Shown: one piece after another, positions 50,582 to 62,900 of the stretch
How positions within the stretch are numbered: the first letter of the stretch is position 1
Layout of the letters: every line of letters starts with the position of its first letter
Source: Onchocerca volvulus
Lineage: Eukaryota; Nematoda; Chromadorea; Rhabditida; Onchocercidae
Assembly (NCBI GenBank): GCA_000499405.2
Contig: HG738137.1
Span: 27,153,928 to 27,217,927 of the forward strand
Reading direction: 5' to 3'
Length of the DNA: 64,000 nt
The notes under the pieces: generated by a model
Seen by the model: the letters and a program-made list of their open reading frames with translations, nothing else
Databases searched by the model: none
Told to the model about the DNA's origin: nothing
Program-made: the position numbers and the translations under genes

Positions 50582-52329
50582 TTCAACAAAGTTCTGAGAC
50601 AAATTTGCAGGAAATTACCAAATTCAAATTCAAATTCAAATACCAATTTTTGCACAAATGAAAAATTTAATTTATTTGATGTCATATTTTGCATAAAATG
50701 AATTGGCACATTTATTTCCAAAATCTCAACTATGATTGTGTAGATTCGAGAATTCGTCTATATGCAACCTCAATATGCAATGAAATTTCTTAGTATAACT
50801 GCAAGTAAATCATAAGGGACGAACTGCACCGATAAATCAACTACGAATTTTTCATTGTGGAATCAGACGACTAACGAATATTGTGATTTCATCCAAGAGT
50901 TGCACCAATTCCTTTTTGCAATCTTGGTGAAGAAATTGCATATCACTAATATGGAAACTAAATCACCATGATTTTGACCAATTATTTCTAAAACTATCAG
51001 AGACATTTTAGGAGTACCAAAGATCCAAACATGCGAAGATGATTTCACAATTACAATATCTGTACGATCTAAAATGCTAAATAATCAAATATATTAATTG
51101 TAGCAATTAACTTACCTTCTTATCGTACAGCTAGAGTGTATATCTCTTCATTTTACTCGTCATAATTGACTATCGATCATGCGGAAAAACAAAAGGCAAT
51201 ATAAAACACATGAAATCTAACTAATTACGGCATTTGATTGTTGGTCGTTGAAATTTCTCAATATTACCAATCTTGAGAAGATTTACCTTCAAATATTTCA
51301 AGGAGCTAAATCACCCACACCCAGGTTGCTGGTATCACACGTTTTATTTTTACCTTAATTATTATATAGTAAGAATTAAAAAACATCTGCAAACATAATA
51401 ATAATCTAATTATTTGTATTAATTCGATTTATTTATTTATATTAATTCTATTTATATTAATAGCAATGTTAAAATACATTTTTGATTTATTCATTATAAC
51501 AATTTTTCCTGGCAATTCATAGATATTTCTGTTTTCCAAACTACATGATTAGAAATACTCCTGACATATGCACTCATTTTATCAAAAACTTATCAACTCG
51601 AATATTTTTGCAATTTAATTATTGTAATGTTTTCAAAAAAAAAGAGGAATCTCATGCTATGCTTCTTGTATTACTTATCATTTATTCAATATATTATAAA
51701 AGATCTCTCTATTTCTGATTTTTCAAGATTTATTCTTTCAATTTAGTTTATGACATTTCATTCCTTGTATTCTCAAATCTATGCTATTCCCCTTCGTTAT
51801 AGCCACCTATCAATCGAAAGCGACGTGTCTCTCGATACGTTCTTACTTTACATTTCTTTCTTCCGTTCAATCTTACCTCTGGTATTATCTCCAAAGTGTG
51901 ACGACATGTTCTGTTTGATAGCTAAAACTTAGTTCATTTTCTCCATTGAGTTACAATTCAAATTTCATATCGAAATAAAACCAGAGAAAAATGATAATTG
52001 TAAATGTTCAGGAAATGAAAGAGAAAATTCTGCAATGATTAGAATATTTATTTTTTATTGTGCTCTAATAATTCTACTCATTTAATCATATCAAGTTCGT
52101 GATACTACCTAGTTATTATGATGATGCTATCTAATTATATCAAGTTTTATGGCACTATTTGGTTATTATAATAATGCTATCTAAACACATCATGTCCTAT
52201 AGCATTACTTAGGTAATGGAAAATGCATATTATAAGTAGCAACTTGGCGTAACACATTTCTTTGGTTTCTCCATTAAATTTTAAAACTTTACAGTAAGAA
52301 CCTACTTCAGTCATAATGCCGATGAGAAC

Positions 52330-52602
52330 ATGCTGGCTCAAACTGTAATCATCAGCTTGGTTGTACGGAGAGCGAGTGATTTGTAATTGCGTGATTGCTG
52401 AGCACGGAGTCGTGTTTGAACTGATCTACTATTTCTCGTTGACGTTTTTTAGCCACTCTAAGCCATGTTCGGAATCGTGCATCCTCAAGTCTTGTTGCAT
52501 GTGGCTCTGCTCGTATATGAGCTATTCTTTATCTGCTTAATCGTTGCATACTTTTCCGCTTTGGAAGTACGATGACCTTATGTTTGATTTTCTACGAGAC
52601 AT
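52330..52602 (-). pseudogene. Degenerate Arg-rich open frame, possible transposon relic
   Basis: Reading from ATG at 52602, MSRRKSNIRSSYFQ is followed after a frame change by AHIRAEPHATRLEDARFRTW and LRVAKKRQREIVDQFKHDSV. The R-A-E-x4-R-L-E-x-x-R-x-R pattern recalls Arg-rich repeats upstream of Helitron-like N domains in animal helitrons; this is inference from pattern only. Stops and frame changes show it is not functional. Confidence 0.3.
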
Positions 52603-52899
52603 TATTTGAATGAACTAAAGCAGGTCAATTGCATCCGAAATTTATTCTTTCATTTGTCACTTGTAGAGAAGAACAGAATTCCTTGACTGTCGATTTACTG
52701 CTATTGTCGCGTCAGTCTATTTTACTGTAAAACTATCGCTGTGTCGGTGTAGAAACTCCGAACTGATCTGTCTGCCGAACTCGAATTTCTGTCGAACTTA
52801 AATTAATTCTGTTTCAAAATCCAAAACTTTTAAATCGTTTCCGGGCTCCTTCTTTCATGATTGATTGATCTCACCTTGTTCATCTGTTAATCGGAACGT

Positions 52900-53110
52900 T
52901 TTGGCGGAAAACATGTTTATCCTTACGGCGTTTTGGCGAGAAAAATGTTTTATCTTTACCAAGAGGCAAAATAAAGTAGGGATATCTATGTGAAAACAGA
53001 TGTCTTTTTAAATGTAAGGTTATACCAAAATTTCAAATCAGCCTGTGATGAAATTGAAATGTTGTGTGGTAACAATATTTCTACATTTACATGTTAATTT
53101 ATACAGATGA
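52900..53110 (+). repeat. Dispersed repeat, copy 2
   Basis: Related to 23995-24195. This copy also carries a short internal tandem: GTTTTGGCGGAAAACATG and GTTTTGGCGAGAAAAATG, each followed by a TTTATC-TTAC block. Confidence 0.55.
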
Positions 53111-53934
53111 TCCTACTTAACTAATCATATCAAGTTCGTGACATTACTTGTTATTATAATGACACTATCTAATTATGTCAAGCTCTGTGTACTTATCAAA
53201 CAGAGAATGCAGATTAGAAGTAGCAAAAGATGAAATCAGAGAGATTCTTTTTTCATTGCACTTTGGCCGCATCAAATTTTTTCGACTTCGAATTGGAGTT
53301 AGATTGCAATTTGATTCCTTTACTTGAAGTAGGTTATGTCGTATATTATTGATTGTTGTTTCCTCTTCTTTTCTCGCAGTTTATATTCAGGAATTTTAGG
53401 TCAGAAATCTTGAAATTTAGTCAATTGTCCTATCGCTCATATACAGTGACCCTTTCTTGACGATGTCCGTGACCGTTACATAACAAAAGATTTAACTGCA
53501 TAAATTTCGCAGTTTAGTGGCAAAATGAATTTATTTCCAACGAATATTTCTTTTTAAAATTTTCTCATAGTTTTTAATTTTTTATTCTTGTCTACTTCAT
53601 AACTATGTCACTCTGTTACATTTTTGCAATATCTTAAACCTAATTTAACAGCCCTGAGAACAGCAATAATTTTTAAATTCACGGGCATATCTTAAATACC
53701 TATGCTGATGTCGATGAGCTTGCAGGAGTTCTTCGCATATAAGATAAGATGTCTACCAAAGATGTTCTTTATCAGTCTTATGTTCCTGGTATTTTATGTC
53801 TTCTTTTTCCATTGATGTTTCACATTTATTGCTTTGTGTATTGCTTACTTACTGATAATAAGGATACCTTTTGTGAGGAAGGAATATTTTCATCTGTTAA
53901 CTTTGGCTAAATATTTATGCTTTTTGCAGACAAA

Positions 53935-56900
53935 ATGAATGAAGAGCTTTCTTATAAAGATTTGAAAGCGCTTTTGGACGAAAATGAAATTGATTTAAGT
54001 ATGCGCCAGTTAGTATCCATTCCAGTAAAAGCTTTGGCAAGTTTTTGATTCTGCAGAAAGTTTATTTTTGTAGCATCTGATTTGTCTTATTTCTTAAACT
54101 GTGTTTTATGAATGAATTAGGAAGCATTTTTGAATTATCCGGATTATACATCCCCTCAGTATTTTGCAATATCTTAATTGCAGAGTAAAATTCCGCGTGC
54201 TACATATTTGGACTTTTCGAACAATTCAATAACGTCAATCCCACCAGATTTCTGCTTGTTAACGCATATCACAAAGCTAGATCTCAGCAACAATCAAATC
54301 GTCCATTTGCCAGAAGAATTTGGCAAACTGATCAACCTTATTCATCTCGATCTTTACAAAAACGAAGTTGAAGTAAAATAACATGGAATTCTGTAACAGT
54401 TATTTTAACATCGATTGTTGAAGTATTATGCTAACCTTGCTTTGTAATCCGGTTAGGCTAATGTTTTACGCGTTCGGAACATTATTTTAAGTTTGAAGCA
54501 AGATTAAAATTATTTATATTGACGAAACAAATAATATTTCAGGAACTCCCGTTATCTTTCGGTGAACTGGCATCACTAAAATGGTTGGATCTGAAAGGCA
54601 ATCCTTTGGAATTGGAACTTTCACAAGCAGCAGGCGATTGTTTGGATGAAAAAGGTTGTAAAATGGCTGCTTTGAATGTTGTGCAACTTATGCATGATCG
54701 ATCTGTCAGACAACAACGACTTCTTGAAAAACAGAAATCTGTCAAAAAACGTATGTCTATTTTTCTTCTTGAAATGTCAGCGTTATTAATATTGGCCTAT
54801 AGGCACAAATCAAATCCAAAGTTTGAGCGATTGCTGATTGAATTATTTTTAAGCTTTTAAAGATTATGAGATTATAGCATCCATTAACAATATTACTGAT
54901 CAGGAATAATAGTGTGCTGCAGTTCTTCCGAACATATGAATTTTTTTTAATGATCATATTTATATGAGAATCTATGACCAAAAAAGTGAAAGTCTGGAAG
55001 TAAAATAAATTATTATAATTGAAATTTTGCCCGATCTAATTTCTTTTAGAGTTCGAGAATAGCGACGCAAGCAATCATGGACCAACTGTTCAGAAAGAAA
55101 AAACAAAAAAAAAGAAAAATAAACATCGAGATCTAGCTTGTGAGCATTTGGAGCCAGCTAAAGAACATGTTCAAGAAAATGGTAATTTCACATTATTCTT
55201 TTTTATGAAGTCATCATATACTATATTATTGAATGTAGCCTTTGTATATTTATTTTATGAATTTTTGCTTTCTATAACAACTTTTTTATTGAAAAATTGT
55301 TGAATGTTCAAAAAAAAAAAAACTTGCTGGTGCTGCGAAATATATACCACTGTGTTTCAAAATATGAACATTAACTTTTCATTAGACAATAGTCCTCATT
55401 GTTAACAACCGTTTCGTTTTAGGACCTCGAACTATATCAAAAAAAGACGAAAAAGCAGATTATAAAACGAAAAAGAACGAGAAATGCAAGTCGAATAATG
55501 GTCAATTCTTTTTTTTTTTTTTTAAATATGTGCAAGCTGATAATCTGTTTTTCTTTTTTTTTAATCTCAAAATTGTGTTGCTTAAAAATATGATATATAA
55601 TGAAATACTTGTGATTTGGATGATTTATATTAATCTCACTTTCTTAGTGGCAGTTGTTGATCTGCTGCAATCCCATGGTCAAATAAAACCACACTTTTTT
55701 TTATCATGCTGTAATCGAAACTGACTGATTGATTTATTGTTCTCTTGCTATGACGTTGTTATAGAGCCTATTCGAAAACAGTAGGAAATTTAAATATAGA
55801 CTACTGTTATGAATATTTTCTGGTCTTTCAGTGATGTCGTTATGGTGGAAAATTTTAATTATTTCGTTCTTCTTCACGTTAGCTGTGTCAACATTTGCTG
55901 TTGTTATGGTGGTAACCAATTGTGTTGATGAACCGCGACGCTGGTTATTGCCATCAAAACCATTCTGTGAAGATCTTCGAACAGTAATGACAGAACATTC
56001 AGTTCGTTTGAATTTTGTTCTTCTTATAAATAAATAAATCACGAAAATTGGAATGATAGATTCATAGGTTTAAATATCTATATTTGCCTATGACTAAATA
56101 AAAAAAAAATTATTTAGCTTTGCATAATTTTTTGAAATTATAAGTTTTCAGTTCCCATCGACGATTTCTGGTAATTTCTTCCTGTCAATCACATCATTTT
56201 TAAAATCGTATATTGATGCTGCTGATATAGCTTGGGAGGAGTTCGAACAAAATAATGATTTAGTCTCTTCTATTAGAGATGCTTATTCTTTACTTTATAT
56301 GAAATTGGTCTCAGTGAAATTATTAATACAAGGTTACGCAGTATATAAGGTATGTTTCCATTTTTTGATTATAATTTTGGTTGAATTCAGATGTTTTTTT
56401 CCAATTTACTGATAATTTAAATTGGTTGGATAATTCGTTTTTAATATTTTCCAAATATTTGGAGCATATGCTTGTGAAGTAGGGATAATGTTTGTTTGCT
56501 GTAAAGGATAAATTTCGTTCTTAATGCCGAAAAACCATAAGATAGTTTACCACTTGTTTTGAATACAGTTGTATGCTTATTGTTCCAGCATAAAATCTTC
56601 TAAGAACTATTGTTAATCCTTTTTCAAATTTTTCATATTTCTCATTAATTGAGAAAAAAAAAAATATAAAAGTGACCATATTCGCAAATCTCGACTATAA
56701 AGTCTAAAGATTTTTTAAATATGTGTCTTGATTCTCAGAGAAATGCTTATAGTGCCGGATAACTTTTAAAAGAATTCTTGAGGAAGAGAATTTCATTCAT
56801 TTTTTCAAAGCTTAAATTTTTGGAAACTTTCTTCTTAAATTTCATTTCTTGCAGTTTGAGAATTTCGTAGTTTTTTACAATGCTTATGTCGCGGATGCTG

Positions 56901-57620
56901 TTAATAACACTATGAAGAATATATGGCTTTTAATGAGGATATTTGGTTTGATGGTTGCTGATTTATTGATGTTTATCATCGGTAAGCACTGATTATATAT
57001 ATTTTTTTTCTTAAAAAGAAAGTTTCAATAGAGATAGGAATGAGGAGATTGTTTTAATTAAAATTAGGGAAATGCTATTTTCGTTAGTTTTTTGGATTAA
57101 ATTTATTGTAGATAAAATCGATATACACTTGACATGAATTATCACTTCACAGAATTCGGTGACATAAAACTCAATTTTGCGCAGTCTCAATCATAAATAC
57201 ATAGCGGGACTATTATCAACTGATCCATACAAAGACAATTTTACTAGCTATTGTCATTGAATATAAATTTCCATACTGATTATTCAAGTTCACAAGTTAT
57301 GCAAAAAATGGATCATAAGTATTCTTTAATTCTCATGACAGAAATGATTGGAGTTTTCTGTAAGGATTATTTACAGGCGAAAGTTTGCTTTTCATTTCAT
57401 CGGTTGTTGAAACAATATTCACCTATGCCTATAGAGGTGATCAGCTAGTGGAAATGTTGCGAAACTGGTGGAGTAAGGTAAAATAAAGCGATGATTTCGC
57501 TTTTTTTTGAACAGAATATTGTTTCTTCCTCTCACATTGTTCGGGTACTCAGATTGTTTCGTTTGTATTAGTGACATATAACAAATGTTTACTTATTGCT
57601 AGAAAATATGTTATTCCTGA
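53935..57620 (+). CDS. LRRC59: Leucine-rich repeat-containing protein 59 (LRRC59) orthologue
   Basis: Exons 53935-54036, 54184-54372, 54543-54750, 55050-55181, 55423-55500, 55832-56001, 56152-56349, 56855-56981, 57377-57477 and 57603-57620 give about 440 residues. LRRC59 (p34) is an ER and nuclear-envelope membrane protein that binds ribosomes and helps import of cargo. DENEIDLSMRQLVSIPVKAL, RATYLDFSNNSITSIPPDFC, LLTHITKLDLSNNQIVHLP, LKWLDLKGNPLELEL and AGDCLDEKGCK match human LRRC59 nearly position for position across its LRRs. A Lys-rich linker (KTKKKKNKHRDL) and one membrane segment (ILIISFFFTLAVSTFAVVMV, residues about 245-264) follow. The human protein (307 residues) ends soon after its membrane segment; here about 175 more residues follow, predicted lumenal, hydrophobic in part. 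An alternative last exon (57185-57204) would end the protein after VSIINT. Intron 1 uses a GC donor. Confidence 0.9.
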
Positions 57621-59934
57621 CATTCTTTAGGTTATTTATTATCATTTTAGTGGATTCTTGTAATCTCCATTTACAATATAACACACATTTTAGTAAATTG
57701 GAAAATTATTTTATTTCATATATAGTTCTGAAGGGAGAATCAGTAGTATTAAATCTTAATTTCATGTTAATTGATAGATGTGCATCGGCCATTTGGGATC
57801 AAACGCTTATCTGTAATCGTTTTGTTGAGTATTATTGCCATGTTATTAAATTGAAATAAAATTGTTACCTGTAAATTTCACAGAGTTAGCTTCTGTTAAT
57901 TTATTAAAATATACTACTGCAGGTATATTTTATTTATATGATTATGGAGTATTTTATATTAATAAATTTCTCAAGAAAAGAAATAGCAATTTCCAATGTC
58001 CTTCGAAATAACAAATTATATATATTTCGTTTGATTTTATTGTCCGCCATCATGAGACTTGTTTGTTGAATACTTTTTCATCTAAGAGAGTGCCAATCGA
58101 GAATGGTGCATTGAAAAGAAAAACAAAAAAAAAAAAAAAAAAAAAAAGAATCCCTGAAATCTGACTTGGAAGATACTTGATGTATCGAGAACTGGCCTGA
58201 CCTGAGTTTTTGAACTCAACTTTTATAAATGGGAGCAAAATCAATTCAATTTTTAAATTGCCATCTTTTAAAATGGATTCAGGACAAATTTTTGATGTCA
58301 TGATGTGCCGCTATTGTTCTAATGCATCGTTCCCTGTACTTTCAGAACATTGTTTTTGAGTATTCAGAGATTCATCTGCATTGTGTTTATGATACATTTT
58401 ATTTTATCTCTAATGTTTAGACAATATTGAGTACAGTCTTTCATCGTTATGACTCGGAAAAGTCTTTCATCGTTATGACTCGGAAATTTTTTTCTGCTAC
58501 ATCTTTGTTCTCAACAGTGCTAGAATTCTATAAATGAGAGAATTGGAATATCATGGCTTTTACTACAAAAAAAAATTATCTGATTTTGCGAAAAATGGAT
58601 GAAATAAGTATGTAGTGGTTTTCTAATTTTTTCTTCCCAAGAAAATATAGCTTCCATATTTTTTAGGTGGAAAATTATATATAAAAGAAAGAAGAAAATT
58701 CAGCCTTTTTGGTAAAACAGTAATTCCTATAGTGGGTAATATCTTCTTGTTGTGTTAGCAAGGAGGCATCAGAGTGAGCTGAAATCTAAAATTGGATTAT
58801 CATTAAAACCACAGCAGCGAATATGCTTCGTTTCAAGTTTGTTTAATGAAACAAATGTTATTGAAATTCAAGCTATAATCTGGAAGATTTGATTAGAAGT
58901 AGGACAAGAATTGCGCTTCAACGGTTTCAATTTAGCATAAAATAAGCCTGCCACCACTATTAAATCTGAACAATTAGAATACCTGAAATTTAAATAGGTA
59001 AATGACGAGTTACTTACATCCAATCGTAAGAGATCCATAAACTGATCAGCTTAAAGCATTCTTTTGGTCGTTACTGTTTTCTGGGAAATTTAAGAATATA
59101 CAATACACTTTTCCAAAAAGCTTTATTTTACTATTTTGATCAGCAAATGCAATTATTCACAACCTGATTAACATTACCTGAATCAAAAGTTGTAGAAATG
59201 AACAGGCACGAGTATAGAAATTCAGAAAAAAAATCTCGAAATTTATACAATTTGAACAATCTCACTGGTAGAAAGAGAGGACTCACAAAAACGTGATGAA
59301 CCATCATCATGTAAAATGTATTCAGAAGAAAAGAAAAACTAAATCACAACACAGTGATAAATGTTGTCTACTGGAAATCAATAGTCATATGCAAACACCA
59401 CTGAAGAGCAAAAGTAGCGAACAACTTGTAAGCTCATTAAAAAAAAATGGAAGTTGAGAGGAAGGGACAATGAGGGGAATGTGAATAGAACTAATGAGAA
59501 AATTTTGAGACATTCGAAATTCAGAAATAAGGCTGATTTCAAGAAGTCCTGAGAAAGATGTAATTTTGACCAAATTTCTGGAAAGTTTTTGTTCTTCATA
59601 AAAAAAGGAAAGCGCAAAGGATAATCTACAAGGGATTTTAAACCTGTAGCAACATCAGCTAAACATATAAGGACACTGATAAACGAATATTCAATCGGAA
59701 TTTGAAAACTTCATAAATATCAATCGATCGTTTAAGTGTTAATAGAATTTTTTATTGCTTCAAGAAATTTTGGGGAAGTCAGGAAAACTAACTGTTTCTA
59801 AAAATTAAGAAGCATTCATAAATTGGAGCTTGGAGTAAATCAACGAAAATTTCACAATTATCATTAATCGATGAATAATATAAAAAAAGCAATAGTCAGA
59901 ATGAGATTAGTTCGCAGAGCTAATTTAATAAATT
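57621..59934. other. Intergenic region between convergent genes
   Basis: Holds 3' UTRs of the LRRC59 and DOCK genes, a poly-A run at about 58124-58147 and a 26-bp tandem duplication. Frames at 57596-57859, 58050-58301 and 59378-59617 lack splice context and similarity. Confidence 0.6.
58435..58486. repeat. 26-bp perfect tandem duplication
   Basis: Two identical copies of a unit beginning AGTCTTTCATCG and ending GACTCGGAAA. Confidence 0.95.
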
Positions 59935-62900
59935 TTAACTACTAATTCCACCGATGGAGTCCAAGATATGCATAGGATTTCTCGAAATTGTGTTATCTGG
60001 GGATGATGCGGATATCTTGTCGGCTCTATCTTCATCTAACGAAATCTGTAAAATAATTCCGAAATAGCTTATAAGAATTATGGGTCATAATGCCTAGAAC
60101 TTTGTTGATTCGAATAAAATTTATAATTTGAAAAAAATTTTAGAAATATTTGTTATGCATTCAGAATAATTCTTACAGCTTGCTAAATTTCAAAATCAAA
60201 TTTACAAAAAAACATACAATATCTCCAAAATAATCGTGAAGCCTTTCCATCATTGCTGCGAATGCATTTTTTAGCATGTTATGATATTCAATTTGATCTT
60301 CACCGATGGCTGCTTCATTTGCTTCTAAAGCTTCTGCGCAAACTGACACAAGACATCTGCAAAAAAAAAAAGTTCCGCCTTATAATAAAATTCATTTGAA
60401 ATTCAAATTTCCATTTTTTTTTTTTAAATTTGAAATAAGTTCTAAATATAATGGCAAATCTTCTGCCAAATATCCTACCAAAATCATAACACATTTTCAA
60501 CAGCTATCAGTCACATGTGCTAAAATACGAAGAAATCAAATTACAAATTATAAAAAATTACAAATTACTTATAACATTCAAATTACACTATTTCATACCA
60601 AAATATAGCTAGCTTTGCCTTCCTGCTTTCAAGTAATTTTGCTCTCTTAAAAAACTTTACAGTACCTGAATGCATCAGCCAACTTCTCAATACCACTCGC
60701 ACCATAAAGAATTTTCTGTGTTGGTGTTGTAAATGCTTCTGCATAAGCAAGAGGACCAACATTTACCTACAAATAGGCTCCATATTTCAATAATGAATAA
60801 AAAACTTGAATATCTCAAAAATTCAAACTAAATAATGGGAATAACAGAGTTGATCTTTCCAAAAATAGTAAAACTCCTCCCCTCCCAAAAAAGAAAAAAA
60901 AAAAAAAGAAAAAACTATTTTTCAAACTCTAAGAACAAGAGAAATTTTTCATCTCTCAATAGTAGACTAGAAAAAGAATGAACAGAACTAACAGTAGGTT
61001 GTACAGCGCCTTGTAATAGCAATTGTAATCCTTTAATATCCAAACATCTCGTTGGCTCACCGGTAGCTGAAGCTGCGTCTAACGTTCGACGTAACTGTTT
61101 TGATTTGAAAATCAATTTATCACATGCCAATTCTAGTGGTGACAAAAATGCTTCAGATTGATTTACGACACGCAAACGACGTCGTGTATTCGGGAAACTA
61201 TCTTCTACTAAAATTTTACAATTTCTCAATGACTTGAAAAAGAAAAAAAAGACATAACATTAAGAAATTGATTCACGCTTTCTCCTCCTCACCTTACATA
61301 ATATTATCAAGCAAATGGTGCTCAGAAACTTATAAAAGGGATGAAAAATCATAAAAATAAAATTTTATAATTTTTATACGAAAAAAGAAAATTTTTACTT
61401 GTAATAAAAATACGTTTAAGTGCTTGTCGTGCGACTTGTGGTGCATCAGTTGCTACTTTTTCATCAATCACTGAGACTTCATAAAAGAAATTTCGTACGT
61501 TTGTATGAGCTTCATAACTACTAACATCATAGCCGTTCATACACGGCTCGACATGCATCATCTGTACATATGCTACCGATTCTTCTAATTTAGTTTCATC
61601 AATCTGTAAGAAGTTATTTATTCCAATTTAATTCTCATTTCGAAATGAGCAATGTTCAATTCTTCTAAGTATCAATGCGCTGCGAAAAAATTTAATTGTA
61701 TAACGCAGATGAAAATTTAATATTAAATATTATATCATTCTTCATCAAACATTAATTAACATCAGCGAAAACTTATTAAAAAGTTGCTCAATTGAGAAAT
61801 ATTTCCGAAAATCATATGAATCGTGTAATTAAAAATTTATATATCTAAAATACAGGAATTTTCTACATTTAAAAAATCCAAATGTCAATTTCAATAAATT
61901 GACACTGGAAAAACGAAAAGAAAATTTTTGCCTCTCTTCCTGTGACAATTTGTACTCGGTCATGGCCAAGAACACTACGACATGCATCTGTCATGCGTTC
62001 ACAAGCTTCTGCTAACGAGGTATGACCTACTTCACGATAAACCCATTCAGTACCATGCTGCTCTCTGAAATTGAAATTATAATATCTAAATATTTAAAAC
62101 TACTGAAACAAACTCACACAATGCTGTCACACTGTTTGAGAATACCTGCCTCTTTTCCTTTAGAATTTATATTTTCGAATAATGTTAGAAAGCAATTTCC
62201 AAAAAACTTTTGGAAAAGTAGAAGGAGAATAAGCTCACTTCACTCGCATACCTGTGCAAAACAATCTTAAATCTGAACTGCACTGACTGCCGTTTTTGAC
62301 AAGTATCGACTTTAAAAAAAAATCGTACCCAAACTGTTTAGGTCCATAGAAAAGTACTTTGAAATATGTTCCAAGATGTCGTTTACCATTGATTTTCATT
62401 TGATCTGCTAAGGTGAATGCTTGTTGCAACTCGGCGTATATGTTAACCAATGCCTGAAAGAAAAAATTGGGATTTTAAAAGAAATAAAATATTCTTAATG
62501 AAAAGAGTTGAAATAAAGAACCTAACACCCACGAAATCTAAAACCTTGAATTTTCTCTGTGCAAGAAAAAATGAACTACCCGATAATTTTTTTGTTTTTC
62601 ATATATTGGAATTGCCAAACGGCAAACGGGCCCCACTGCTTCATATCTTTCAGCCATAATTAACGTTTGAATCAATTTTTCTACTTTTGTGGTGAAAGTA
62701 TCCTGAAAATCATTAGTTAGGAAACTGAAAGATTGTTGACTTTGACTTCAGCCAATTACTCATAAATTTCATGAGCTTACCAAACTGAATCCTGCTTGCT
62801 GTATAATTTCTGAATCTGTATCATTTACAATTTCTTCCTTGGCTATCGTATCGTTGATGCATGCCAGTAAGTCCCAATCAATTTTCGTATATCCTGATTC

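Larger units (their letters stand above)
52083..53235. mobile_element. Decayed composite bounded by direct repeats
   Basis: Segments at about 52083-52250 and 53121-53230 share AATCATATCAAGTTCGTGA, GTTATTATRATGA and CTATCTAATTAT, and a GAAGTAGCA-like end. The left segment is itself two related units. They bound about 870 bp that contain a minus-strand coding trace and, at 52900-53110, the second copy of the dispersed repeat at 23995. The layout suggests an old transposable element, but no family can be named and no target duplication was identified. Confidence 0.4.
50582..53934. other. Intergenic region with decayed repeats
   Basis: The left part (50.6-52.0 kb) is A+T-rich and shows no gene; frames at 50863-51048 (-) and 51750-51932 (+) look like chance. 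52083-53235 is a repeat composite with a degenerate coding trace. 53.3-53.9 kb shows nothing beyond a likely promoter for the LRRC59 gene. Confidence 0.5.

Noticed and set aside
59378..59617. Minus-strand frame downstream of the DOCK gene
   Set aside because: It lies after the DOCK stop, lacks splice sites and has no recognisable features.
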